From an uncultured Dialister sp. (lineage in GTDB: Bacteria; Bacillota; Negativicutes; Veillonellales; Dialisteraceae): DNA of 12,882 nucleotides. The stretch lies in assembly GCF_900538805.1 (NCBI RefSeq), contig NZ_UPZP01000068.1, positions 1 through 12,882 of the forward strand, in the 5' to 3' direction. Under the pieces are notes generated by a model. That model was given only the letters and a program-made list of their open reading frames with translations. It searched no databases and was not told the origin of the DNA. The position numbers and the translations under genes were made by a program. Below, piece after piece: positions 1 through 6,968 of this stretch. Every line of letters starts with the position of its first letter. Position 1 is the stretch's first letter.

Positions 1-90
1 TAAGGAGACTTATGACGCAGCATTGGATAAAAATACTTATGAAATTCGATTCTGCGAATTAATCAGTGCTTCCCTAGGAAAGGCCTTTTT

Positions 91-606
91 CTACCTTTCA
101 ATCACCTCGAAATGACGGTCCTCTTTCCTCTTCTTCCCGTCCAGCGGCGAATGACCCACAGCCACCGCCAGGATAGGCGAAACTCCCTCCGGCAGATGAA
201 GCATTTTAAGATAGTCCGCATCTTTACCCAGAAGGCGGATAAAACCGAAAAGAATAATGGAAGAAAGCCCCAGGTCGGAAGCCTTCAAATGGATATGCTC
301 CGCAATAATACCTGCGTCAAAGCCCTCCAGATGTTCCATCACATCCTTCGTGCGGCAGATGAGGATAAGAAGGGGCGCTTCGTAAATCATATGGGGTTTA
401 CCCACCTTCTCTCCCCCCTCCGTGCTGATACGCTTCAGCACTTCCGGGTCCCTCACCACCACCAGAGCATAGCCCTTATCATTATGATGACCTACGGAAG
501 ACTCCTTCGCTGCATGAATGAGCGCTTCGATTTCCTTTTCAGAAACGGGCTCATCCGTATAGGAACGGACCGACTTTCTAAGTGACAAAACCGTATCAAA
601 TTCCAT
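91..606 (-). CDS. Small nitroreductase-family protein (distal paralogue)
   Basis: The 171-residue product belongs to the FMN-dependent nitroreductase family, cytoplasmic flavoproteins that use NAD(P)H to reduce nitro compounds, quinones or flavins. The N-terminus has the family signature of a basic pair around a serine followed by a short insert and PV (SLRKSVRSYTDEPVS, about residues 8-22), where the arginines normally contact the FMN phosphate. The GIIAEHIHLKASDLGL helix (about 99-114) and LPEGVSPILAVAVGHSP (about 138-154) are the usual core helix and late strand. It is at the short end for the family. The start has a strong AAAGGAGG site and lies 12 bases after the next gene, of which it is a clear paralogue. 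The substrate cannot be told. It is the last gene of a minus-strand operon, and no clear terminator is seen before the window edge. Confidence 0.88.
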   Translation of the reverse strand: MEFDTVLSLRKSVRSYTDEPVSEKEIEALIHAAKESSVGHHNDKGYALVVVRDPEVLKRISTEGGEKVGKPHMIYEAPLLILICRTKDVMEHLEGFDAGIIAEHIHLKASDLGLSSIILFGFIRLLGKDADYLKMLHLPEGVSPILAVAVGHSPLDGKKRKEDRHFEVIER

Positions 607-618
607 GATAAACCTCCT

Positions 619-1155
619 TTATTCCTTCCCATCAATGCGGAAAGCCGGAATCCTTGCCACAAACCGTCTCTCCCGCTGCGCCATGGGCGTATGGCCCACA
701 GCCACCGCCATGGCCGGCTTCAGCCCCTCCGGCAGATGCATGGCTTTGAAATATTTTCCATATCCCTCCACCCGGTTCAGGGTACGGATAAAGCTGTAAA
801 TACAGATGGACCCCAGACCCAGATCCACTGCTTTAAGGTGCATGTTCTCCGCCATAATGCCTGCATTCAGCTTGATAGAATCCTCCTGGGCCTCTGGCGT
901 ACTCATAATGAGAAGAAGAAGCGGCGCCCCGTAAATGGGGTCTCCCCTGCCGGAAAGTGCATCATTTTCCTCCGCCAGAAGCTTCAACACCGTCTTATCC
1001 GTAATGGCGGCAATGGCATAATTTTTGAAATCAAAATGCCCCACCGGCACCTCTTCCCCGGCAGTCACAATCCGTTTGATATCCTCCTCAGACACCGGTT
1101 CATCCGTATACCGGCGCACCGAACTTCTCACAGAAAGCACATGATCAAATTCCAT
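619..1155 (-). CDS. Small nitroreductase-family protein (proximal paralogue)
   Basis: This 178-residue protein is another short FMN-dependent nitroreductase. It starts with MEFDHVLSVRSSVRRYTDEP, nearly the same as the downstream gene's N-terminus. It also shares GIMAENMHLKAVDLGLGS in the middle and MHLPEGLKPAMAVAVGHTP near the end. By eye the two proteins are roughly 40-45% identical over their full length, which shows an old tandem duplication. Divergence is greatest around residues 55-95 and at the C-terminal tail, so the substrate pockets may differ. An AGAAAGGAGAC site precedes the ATG, and the upstream gene's stop lies only 2 bases away, so translation is probably coupled. A dimeric NAD(P)H-dependent flavin reductase is the family expectation. 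The actual substrate is unknown. Confidence 0.88.
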   Translation of the reverse strand: MEFDHVLSVRSSVRRYTDEPVSEEDIKRIVTAGEEVPVGHFDFKNYAIAAITDKTVLKLLAEENDALSGRGDPIYGAPLLLLIMSTPEAQEDSIKLNAGIMAENMHLKAVDLGLGSICIYSFIRTLNRVEGYGKYFKAMHLPEGLKPAMAVAVGHTPMAQRERRFVARIPAFRIDGKE

Positions 1156-1157
1156 GG

Positions 1158-1928
1158 TTAGTCTCCTTTCTTGAACGCACCGCTATTCAAAAGATTCGAA
1201 AGCAGCGCCCCCGCCATTTCATAGTCATCGATGGCAACGCACCAGGGGCTTTCCTTCCCTTTTTCATAAATGCAGAGGGGCCCTCTTCCCAGCTCCACAT
1301 GGTCCAGGTCGGAAAGGTCCGCCGCCATCTTTTCCTTCCGGCTTCGGAAGCCCACACGCTGTGAGGTGAGCCAGAAAGCGCCTTTGTCCCCTTCTTCAAA
1401 GAGACTCTTGTCTTCCTTATTTTCCCAGTTTCCCACTTTGAAAGGCGTTCCTCTGGCAATGGTGATGGCGCCGGTGACTGGCTTTTTCGGTTTCATGAGC
1501 CTGCCGGCAGCGGTGAAGTGAAGGTCCTCGCCGTCCCTGTATTTCACATTGGCATATTCCCTGCTGATGGTGGGCATGAGCCCCTCTTCCTGGATTTTAT
1601 AGAGGGCATTGCACCTTTTGGCAATGGTTTCGTACTTGTATTTCGCATCTTCCTTCATCATGTAGCAGAGCTTCAGCATGTCGGAAAACATACCGTACTC
1701 ATCATCATCCATGTAGCCGTCATGGTACAGCTTTTCAAAGGCCTTGTCACAGGCCAGCGCCTGAGCCCGGGCCAGTTGCTTGTTGCCCAGGTCCTTTTCC
1801 TTTGCATAGGCGATGAAACTTTCCAGCCGGTCTGCGTCCAGCTCGTCCTTCACCGCCGCCTCCGCCATGCGGCTGGCGTACTCTTCTATATATTTGTCTT
1901 TTCCTGCGCCAAACAGATTAAAAAACAA
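1158..1928 (-). CDS. Hypothetical cytoplasmic protein with helical N-half and PH/GRAM-like C-half
   Basis: I do not recognise a named family. The start is a TTG at 1926-1928, chosen because a GGAGGTGG site lies 7 bases upstream and the next in-frame ATG is 20 codons later. The 256 residues have no signal peptide and no membrane segment. Residues 1-120 look all-helical and charged. Residues 130-250 look like a small beta domain, with ITIARGTPFKVGNW, FWLTSQRVGFRS and a closing helix. The 'threshold, then LT.qRv.F' pattern recalls bacterial PH-like or GRAM-like domains, but that is a fold guess. It sits 27 bases after the secreted-protein gene and 2 bases before a nitroreductase gene, so it is co-transcribed with both. 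The function is unknown. Confidence 0.75.
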   Translation of the reverse strand: MFFNLFGAGKDKYIEEYASRMAEAAVKDELDADRLESFIAYAKEKDLGNKQLARAQALACDKAFEKLYHDGYMDDDEYGMFSDMLKLCYMMKEDAKYKYETIAKRCNALYKIQEEGLMPTISREYANVKYRDGEDLHFTAAGRLMKPKKPVTGAITIARGTPFKVGNWENKEDKSLFEEGDKGAFWLTSQRVGFRSRKEKMAADLSDLDHVELGRGPLCIYEKGKESPWCVAIDDYEMAGALLSNLLNSGAFKKGD

Positions 1929-1955
1929 GATGCCACCTCCGGAAATCTTTAAAGT

Positions 1956-2987
1956 TTACAGTGAAATGGACTCCAGCGACTGGGCAATCACCCGGTCCGC
2001 ATAGTCCTCTTCTTTTACATTATAAATATAATCAAAGGAAATATATTTCCCGTCCTTCACAAAAATATAGCTGGTGTTATGGTCCCCCTGGTCATCAAAA
2101 TCAAGGCGGAGACCGTCCCTGCCGTGGAAGGTGCCAAAGAGGAACTTCACGTTCTTCACATATTTTACCGTGCTTTCGCCGGCCAGTTTCTTTCGGAAAT
2201 GGGACTCAATGTCCGCCTTCTTCTCATCGCTCAGGGAAGAAAGACTTGCAGGCAGGAAACTGAACTCTTTATTTTCAGCAATCGGCAGCGCCACCACCCC
2301 CGTCATGAGAAGCCTGTTTCCTGCCACCAGCACATGGTCCGGTGCAATGGGCGGGTCATAATCCACCCGCATGGATGCAGGAATATCATAAGTATAGGCG
2401 GTGCCCTTCACATTCACCTTCTGCATGGGCGTATAAAAAGACAGGGTGCCCATGGTGTCCTCCACAAACGGCCGGTTTCTCTTCAAATCCTCTTCCTTCA
2501 TGGTAAAGGAAATCATGGCCGTCCCCTCCTGGCGGAGGAAAAGATAGCGAATCACTGAAAAGCTGCCGCTTTCCCCTTTTCCCGAAGTCTCTGCCCGAAG
2601 GGCCGTGCCGTATGGTGTCTTCACCGATTTCATGGATACCTGCTTCTCTCCGGAATTCTTTATATTCTCCCGGAGAAACTGCTCAGCTTCCTTCACCTGC
2701 CCCTTCATCCGGCTTTCGCTGTAGGGCTGGCCGTAGGCCCGGGACAGAATGGAAAGAGAAATCCCCTCATCCGGAAGGAATGCCTGATACACCGCCGGCG
2801 AGGACTTCTCATTTTCCACCCGGTTTCCCGGAAGCTTCATGGTAAGCCCGCTGGCCCTGTTATCATAAGTATATATTTTCGAAGAAACAGACGCCGTCTC
2901 CCCTGCTGCACTCTCCTCTGCCAGCGCGCCTCCAAAGGGCATGACCAGCGCCAGGAGCATGGCAGAAATCACTGCTGCTTTTTTCAT
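1956..2987 (-). CDS. Exported protein with two tandem copies of an alpha/beta domain
   Basis: The reading frame opens at 3014, but that ATG has no ribosome binding site. The ATG at 2985-2987 follows GAAGGAA at good spacing and begins a textbook signal peptide (MKKAAVISAMLLALVMPFGG, then ALA before EE), giving 343 residues. The mature part contains two similar halves. The first begins near IYTYDNRASGLTMKLPGN and ends near MKEEDLKRNRPFVEDTMGTL. The second begins near AYTYDIPASMRVDYDPP and ends near VKEEDYADRVIAQSLESISL. Each half has a long middle helix and a late strand pair, reminiscent of PsbP/Mog1-type single domains, though that fold assignment is inference. There is no lipobox and no membrane anchor, so it is probably released outside the cytoplasmic membrane. 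It is the first gene of the nitroreductase operon. The function is unknown. Confidence 0.8.
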   Translation of the reverse strand: MKKAAVISAMLLALVMPFGGALAEESAAGETASVSSKIYTYDNRASGLTMKLPGNRVENEKSSPAVYQAFLPDEGISLSILSRAYGQPYSESRMKGQVKEAEQFLRENIKNSGEKQVSMKSVKTPYGTALRAETSGKGESGSFSVIRYLFLRQEGTAMISFTMKEEDLKRNRPFVEDTMGTLSFYTPMQKVNVKGTAYTYDIPASMRVDYDPPIAPDHVLVAGNRLLMTGVVALPIAENKEFSFLPASLSSLSDEKKADIESHFRKKLAGESTVKYVKNVKFLFGTFHGRDGLRLDFDDQGDHNTSYIFVKDGKYISFDYIYNVKEEDYADRVIAQSLESISL

Positions 2988-3020
2988 GATCCCATTTCCT
3001 TCTTCCTCAAACATGCCGTC

Positions 3021-3043
3021 ATGATATAATTATTATATATCAT
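3021..3043. promoter_or_regulatory. Divergent promoter with PerR/Fur-like palindrome
   Basis: Two overlapping symmetries are visible. ATATAAT-T-ATTATAT (3024-3038) is a perfect 7-1-7 inverted repeat and matches the Bacillus PerR box TTATAATnATTATAA at 12 of 14 defined positions. Wider arms ATGATATA (3021-3028) and TATATCAT (3036-3043) are also exact complements. A consensus -10 TATAAT lies on the plus strand (3025-3030, with an extended TG one base upstream) toward the stress-protein gene. Another TATAAT lies on the minus strand (3037-3032) toward the secreted-protein operon. The -35 elements are poor on both sides. A regulator bound here would control both directions. The PerR/Fur assignment is a similarity call, since AT-rich promoters can mimic this box. 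Confidence 0.55.
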
Positions 3044-3092
3044 AGCAGGAAATCCCAAATAAGGAAATGAAATTTCAAAGGAGGTCTTTCCT

Positions 3093-3521
3093 ATGCAGTT
3101 CAAAAAAATCCTTGTCCCCGTAGACGGCTCCGGCACCGCCGACAACGCCCTCCGCTATGGCGTGGAAATGGCAAAAACCTACGAAGCCCGGCTGTTTGTC
3201 ACCGTGGTAGCAGACATCGGCGAAGCCGCCTACCCCTTGATGCAGGTGAACCTTGACAGAAACGGCTTTGCTTCCGTCAAGGAAAAGGCAGAAGCCGTCA
3301 TGGAAAGAGTCAAAAAACAGATTCCCCAGGACGTCAACTTCACCCCCATCATCCGCACCGGCGTCCCGGGCAATGTGATTACTTCCCTGGTAGACGAAGA
3401 GGGCATTGACCTTGTCATCATGGGAAACAGCGGCAAAGGCTCCCTCTCCTCCTTCATTATGGGAAGCGTCAGTCAGTACGTTATCCACCATGTGAAAGTG
3501 CCGGTGCTGATTATTAAGTGA
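3093..3521 (+). CDS. Universal stress protein, single UspA domain, ATP-binding type
   Basis: This is a 142-residue single-domain UspA-family cytoplasmic protein. The N-terminal strand carries LVPVDGS with Asp11. The C-terminal part has the full nucleotide-binding signature G-2x-G-9x-G-S (Gly111, Gly114, Gly124, Ser125), so it should bind ATP like the MJ0577 group rather than the non-binding UspA group. It ends with the usual VPVLIIK strand. The start follows a perfect AAAGGAGG site. It is transcribed alone from the divergent promoter next to the signal-peptide protein. Members of the family help survival under starvation, redox or energy stress, but the exact role varies and cannot be read here. 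A strong hairpin follows 9 bases after the stop. Confidence 0.95.
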   Translation: MQFKKILVPVDGSGTADNALRYGVEMAKTYEARLFVTVVADIGEAAYPLMQVNLDRNGFASVKEKAEAVMERVKKQIPQDVNFTPIIRTGVPGNVITSLVDEEGIDLVIMGNSGKGSLSSFIMGSVSQYVIHHVKVPVLIIK

Positions 3522-3530
3522 CCGCAGTGA

Positions 3531-3549
3531 CCGCGCCCTTCGGGCGCGG
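3531..3549 (+). terminator. Strong GC hairpin after the stress-protein gene, no U-tract
   Basis: CCGCGCCC and GGGCGCGG form an 8-bp stem with a TTC loop beginning 9 bases after the stop codon. No run of T follows; GAGGGTTCAG does. It may therefore protect the mRNA end, or be one of the spacer's repeated hairpins, rather than a classical intrinsic terminator. Confidence 0.4.
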
Positions 3550-3550
3550 A

Positions 3551-3658
3551 GGGTTCAGAGGGTTCAGAAGGTTCAAAAGGTTCAAAGGGTTGTGGTGGCG
3601 GCTTATGGACACGCCTGCGGCGTGAGGGTTCAGAAGGTTCTTAGGGTTCTGAGGTTTG
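3551..3658 (+). repeat. 9-base tandem array, consensus GGGTTCARA (two blocks)
   Basis: The first block is 3551-3595: GGGTTCAGA twice, AGGTTCAAA twice, then a degenerate unit. The second block is 3626-3658: GGGTTCAGA, AGGTTCTTA, GGGTTCTGA and a degenerate unit. A CACGCC/GGCGTG hairpin (3610-3624) sits between them. The same unit occurs inverted at 9236-9289, also beside a CACGCCC hairpin. Confidence 0.8.
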
Positions 3659-3762
3659 ACATCCCTTCGGGCTGAGGGTTGTGGTGGCGGCTCCGCCGCA
3701 GTTTATAGCCTCCTTTCTGGGGAAGGAGCCTGCGTTACAGGATTACCTTCCCGCCCTCCACC

Positions 3763-3790
3763 GTCATCCTGAGCGATAGCGAAGGATCTC
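3763..3790 (+). repeat. GTCATCCTGAGCG-type dispersed hairpin element
   Basis: ATCCT and AGGAT flank a 12-base loop GAGCGATAGCGA. A sister element at 7194-7222 has stem ATTTC/GAAAT and loop GAGCGAAGTCGA, so the stem changed on both sides while the loop core stayed. I recall similar strings in spacers of many unrelated bacteria, but cannot verify this here. Confidence 0.6.
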
Positions 3791-4280
3791 GGTACTCGAA
3801 GCATATGAGTCAATCGGTAGTAAATACCGGTCGGCGGGAAGGCTGCCGTTTGGCAGTCAGGAAGGCGTAGAGTATCTGTTTCGGCTTGTCACCTCGTACA
3901 CCCCTTCGCCACTCCGTGGCCCTCTTCCCCTAAAGGGGACGCAAGGGCGTTACGGGATTGGCCTTTGTGTCTCCAGTTCTGCATGACGGAGAGTCAAAGC
4001 CCCCTTCCTTTGGAAGGGGGTGTCGCCGTAGGCGACGGAGGATAGCAGGCCTTTCGCAGAAAGGCCGAGGCCCTGAAAGGGCCTGATGTGACACATAATG
4101 ACTTCGCCGATTTTCGAACCTATCCTCAGGGCTATCGCCCAGCTCCTTCCTTGGGAAGGAGCCTGCGTTACGGGTTTGCCTTTTTCTGCTTAAGTCCCGC
4201 TAAGCATTTCGGTGATTAGCCACCTTCGGTGGCTTTCCCCCCTTTGGTGCCTACGGCACCACCTTCCCCCCGCTGTATCG

Positions 4281-4364
4281 GTCGGGCGACAAAAGGAAAG
4301 CGCCTTTATGGGCAGGCTAGGCGCCTTACTTCGCCCGACTTGCACATCCTATGCAGGATGTGCA
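4281..4364 (+). repeat. 84-base structured repeat module (copy 1)
   Basis: The module opens with GTCGGGCGA (4281-4289) and closes its first part with the complement TCGCCCGAC (4331-4339). Inside are near-complementary AAAGCGCC and GGCGCCTT stretches. A second hairpin, TGCACATCCT-ATGC-AGGATGTGCA (4341-4364), follows directly. An inverted second copy lies at 7292-7372 and is almost identical over the first 55-60 bases. Their terminal hairpins have different but self-complementary outer stems. Confidence 0.8.
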
Positions 4365-4639
4365 CAGTGGGACTATGGGCGCTAGGCATTGTGCCATATG
4401 TCTCTGTGGGGAAGCATAGAGCGATTTATTCTGCCCCCTGAATAGGGGTGGCAAGGGAACACAATTCGCAGGGGAGCGTTAGCAACCTGAGAATCGTGTG
4501 ACACGCTTCAAGCGCTGTCGCCCCCTGAGCGAAGCGACGCCCCCTTTTACTCAACCTGCCTGCGCCAGCAGGCCATAACCCACGGCGAAGCCGTGTCCCT
4601 TTTCCTTCGGACCCTCACGCCCAAAGGGCGTGTCCATAA

Positions 4640-4668
4640 AAAAAATCCCGCATCCGGCGGGATTTTTT
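4640..4668 (-). terminator. Intrinsic terminator of the EAL-domain gene
   Basis: AAAAAATCCCGC (4640-4651) and GCGGGATTTTTT (4657-4668) form a perfect 12-bp stem around ATCCG. Read on the minus strand, a run of T follows the stem. It overlaps the stop codon of the EAL-domain gene by two bases. The A/T-rich outer arms could let it work in both directions. Confidence 0.9.
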
Positions 4669-6544
4669 ACTTTCCATATTTCTTCAAAAACTCATCCATC
4701 GGTATGGGCCGGCTGTAGTAGAAGCCCTGGAAGTAGTCGCAGCCCATGGCGCAGAGTTCTCTGGCCATGGTTTCCGTTTCCACGCCCTCTGCGGTGATGG
4801 TAAAGCCCAGGTCGTGAAGGCTCTTCACAAGGTTTGGCAGGTAGGGGTCGGGCTTTTGAAAATGGGCGCGGACCAGGGACATGTCGATTTTGATGCCGGA
4901 GAAATCAATGCTCTTGACGCGGCTGGAGTTGGAGTATCCGGTACCGAAATCATCTACAATCATTACATAGCCCAGCCGGCGGAGCCTTTCGATCTGGCTC
5001 AGGCCGCCGGGCCCCAGGGCTCCCTGCTCCGTGATTTCCAGATGGAGAAAGGAGCGGGGCACATTATATGCCTTCCTGATGCTTTCCAGTTTTTCCGGCA
5101 GGTCCCTTCCCAGGCACTGCACCGGCGACACGTTCACGTTAATCCACTGCATGCCGCATTTTTCCATGCCGCCCTTTTTGATGAAATCGCACACCTTCCG
5201 GAAGACCTGGAGCCCCAGCACGGTAACGGCGCCGCTGGATTCCGCCGCCGGAATAAATTCGGCCGGAGAAATGATGGAGCCGTCGTGGTCAGCGAGCCGC
5301 ACCAGCGCTTCCGCTCCTTCCAGTTTTCCGCTGCCGCTTAATACGATGGGCTGCAGGTACACCTGAAGGCTGTCCCGGTCCAGGGATTCTTTCAGAAGAC
5401 GGCGCACGTATACCTGCCGTTTCACATGGGACAGATACTCTTCCCCAATGGTGAAATCTTCCTGCCCCGGCCGATGGGCCGCGTCAAAGGCAGAGCTCAC
5501 CACCTGCACCAGCTCATCGGTGCTTTCAAAGTGAAGCCCCTTCTCCAGAAGGCAGCAGCAGATATCAAAGTAGGCGGAACGCTCCCCGCTGGTCCAGGGA
5601 TTCCGGAAGCGGCGATGCAGCCGGTCCGTTTCCTCCTTCAGGGAAACCGGATTCCTATACAGGATAAAGAAACGGCCGCTGTCCAGATAGAAAGCATGAC
5701 CCCTCCCGAATTCCTTCTGCAGGTAATGGCCTATATTGTCCAAAAAACTGTCAATAAAGGGCCCGCCGTAAAGGATGCGCCCTTCCTCATAATCCTTAAT
5801 AACGAAGCCGAAGCCATGGATGCCGCTGCTCTCTATCCGGTCATCGATCACCAGCTGAAAAGCCGCCTTGTTCAGAAGACGGGTCTGGTGCTCCACATAG
5901 AAATCAGGATTTCTCACCGTAAGATAAATGATGAAAACAGCCAGCGTATAGAAATAGCCGCCGAACAGGACCTGTGGATAGAAGAACCTCACATAGGCTC
6001 CTGCCAGAACGATGAGAAGGCTGGACACAAAGCCGGCATTTCTACGAAAACTGTTCTCCTTTCTCCGAAGCCACACGAGAATCAGGGAAAGGCCGGCGTA
6101 GAAAATCAGATAACTCCCCTTCAGCATGCTGTAAATGGCATCCATGTCGCAGGGCGCAAGTCCTTGCCCACCTTTAGGCAGGAAATATAAAATCCCCGCC
6201 GCCACCGGCAGGAAAGTAATCCGCTTCACCCATTTCCCGCCATATTCATCGCCCTTCAGGGCATCGCAGAAATAGCAGAAAAGGAGGTAGGTATCCATAA
6301 AAACGCCGCTGAAAAAGATGAGCACCAGCCACGGCGTAAGCGACGGCCACTCCCCGGGGTTCACACACATAAGCAGCAGATTCAAAAGAAGCACCGCCGT
6401 ATTCACAGCCATGAGGTACAGGAAAGACCGGGACTCCCGAAGCGGCAGCTGCCGATGATTCATGTAGAAGAAAAGGATAATCAGCTGCACCGGCAGGGCG
6501 GCCAGAAAGAAATAAATATTCGATATTCCCGCTGCTGCAAACAT
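4667..6544 (-). CDS. Membrane-bound c-di-GMP phosphodiesterase: degenerate GGDEF plus intact EAL
   Basis: The open frame reaches a TTG at 6565, but that TTG lies just before the AAGGAGG site (6552-6558) serving the ATG at 6542-6544. The protein is therefore 625 residues. Residues 1-210 hold about seven or eight hydrophobic segments (for example IYFFLAALPVQLIILFFYM and WLVLIFFSGVFMDTYLLF), a membrane sensor part. Residues about 215-365 look like a GGDEF domain that has lost its signature: LDSGRFFILY stands where GGDEF should be, so it is probably a regulatory module. Residues about 390-620 are EAL, with EAL (412-414), Asn471 in NVSP, Glu503 in LEITE, Asp531-Asp532 in DDFGTG, Lys552, Glu586 in AEGVE and Gln606 all present. 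Hydrolysis of cyclic di-GMP to pGpG is therefore expected. It is transcribed alone. The signal sensed is unknown. Confidence 0.93.
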   Translation of the reverse strand: MFAAAGISNIYFFLAALPVQLIILFFYMNHRQLPLRESRSFLYLMAVNTAVLLLNLLLMCVNPGEWPSLTPWLVLIFFSGVFMDTYLLFCYFCDALKGDEYGGKWVKRITFLPVAAGILYFLPKGGQGLAPCDMDAIYSMLKGSYLIFYAGLSLILVWLRRKENSFRRNAGFVSSLLIVLAGAYVRFFYPQVLFGGYFYTLAVFIIYLTVRNPDFYVEHQTRLLNKAAFQLVIDDRIESSGIHGFGFVIKDYEEGRILYGGPFIDSFLDNIGHYLQKEFGRGHAFYLDSGRFFILYRNPVSLKEETDRLHRRFRNPWTSGERSAYFDICCCLLEKGLHFESTDELVQVVSSAFDAAHRPGQEDFTIGEEYLSHVKRQVYVRRLLKESLDRDSLQVYLQPIVLSGSGKLEGAEALVRLADHDGSIISPAEFIPAAESSGAVTVLGLQVFRKVCDFIKKGGMEKCGMQWINVNVSPVQCLGRDLPEKLESIRKAYNVPRSFLHLEITEQGALGPGGLSQIERLRRLGYVMIVDDFGTGYSNSSRVKSIDFSGIKIDMSLVRAHFQKPDPYLPNLVKSLHDLGFTITAEGVETETMARELCAMGCDYFQGFYYSRPIPMDEFLKKYGK

Positions 6545-6680
6545 GACTCCCCCTCCTTCCGGCAATCCTGTGACAGGCCTGATTTCAACCGGCCTGTGAT
6601 AAAACAGTATTCACGTGTATCATTATGAAAATGCATATACATATAGTATACACTACATTTCAAAATAAAAATAATACTCC

Positions 6681-6710
6681 ATTTCATATCATATGGAATG
6701 GATATGAAAT
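6681..6710. promoter_or_regulatory. 10-bp inverted repeat in AT-rich region upstream of the EAL gene
   Basis: ATTTCATATC (6681-6690) and GATATGAAAT (6701-6710) are exact complements around a 10-base spacer. They lie about 140 bases upstream of the start at 6544, in a strikingly AT-rich stretch (6600-6730) that must carry this gene's promoter. No convincing -35/-10 pair could be fixed. TATACT, TTGAAA and ATAATG fragments occur on the minus strand at 6640-6665. This could be an operator, a weak hairpin or chance. Confidence 0.35.
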
Positions 6711-6730
6711 CATTTATATATATATTGAGC

Positions 6731-6786
6731 CATCATAAACAAGCTGTGAAAAATGAAATCATTTCTTCACAGCTTGTTTCATGATG
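6731..6786. terminator. Long bidirectional hairpin with CTGTGAA core (copy 1)
   Basis: AAACAAGCTGTGAA (6737-6750) pairs exactly with TTCACAGCTTGTTT (6766-6779). Outside, CATCAT (6731-6736) pairs with ATGATG (6781-6786) after one bulged C. Inside, AAATGA pairs with TCATTT. The total stem is about 25 bp. There is no gene immediately before it on either strand, so which transcript it ends is unclear. The core recurs in the terminator at 9883-9929. Confidence 0.65.
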
Positions 6787-6898
6787 CCGGAAAAAGAGAC
6801 AAATTGCATGCTTACCTTCCCGCCTCTCACCTGTCATCCGGGGTCGGTCAGCCGACAATCGGAAGGCCCTTCTTAATTCTCGTTGCCCCTTGAGTGAG

Positions 6899-6968
6899 TG
6901 GAAATTCTGCATAGGATTTCCAAGGGCAGACAAATTGGCCGACTCGCGCATTCTCTGCAGAATGCGCG
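6899..6968. repeat. Two tetraloop hairpins of the GCAT family
   Basis: Hairpin one is TGGAAATTCT-GCAT-AGGATTTCCA (6899-6922, one G:T pair). Hairpin two is CGCGCATTCT-CTGC-AGAATGCGCG (6945-6968). Both have 10-bp stems. They share the inner ATTCT/AGRAT part and the 4-base loop with the hairpins at 4341-4364 and 7292-7311, while their outer halves differ completely yet remain complementary. Confidence 0.7.

Larger units (their letters stand above)
3522..4639. repeat. Gene-free spacer A: mosaic of short repeats and hairpins
   Basis: I find no supportable gene in these 1.1 kb. Open frames are short, lack ribosome binding sites and run through repeats. The spacer is a string of small units: GC hairpins with 3-base loops (3531-3549, 3610-3624, 4218-4234, 4246-4260, 4581-4595, 4616-4632), 9-base arrays, CTCCTTCC/GGAAGGAG hairpins near 3711 and 4145, and a CCCCCTTCC/GGAAGGGGG hairpin at about 4003-4020. 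It also holds an 84-base module (4281-4364). Many of these recur, often inverted, in the spacers at 6787-7593 and 8781-9333. This is a non-coding repeat landscape rather than a decayed gene, as far as can be seen. Confidence 0.8.

Noticed and set aside
12..62. 16-codon frame preceded by AAGGAG at the left edge
   Set aside because: Too short to support without homologues, and the AATTCG/CGAATT repeat within it (43-60) could be the tail of something outside the window.
112..585. Long open frames opposite the nitroreductase genes and other coding regions
   Set aside because: They are antisense shadows of well-supported genes and have no binding sites or family features.
4229..4441. 70-codon open frame in spacer A
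   Set aside because: It consists of repeat modules and hairpins that recur inverted in other spacers, with no binding site and no protein-like features.
3522..4639. Decayed transposase or prophage remnant in spacer A
   Set aside because: No recognisable transposase, integrase or phage-like peptide in any frame, and the sequence is better explained by short hairpin repeats.
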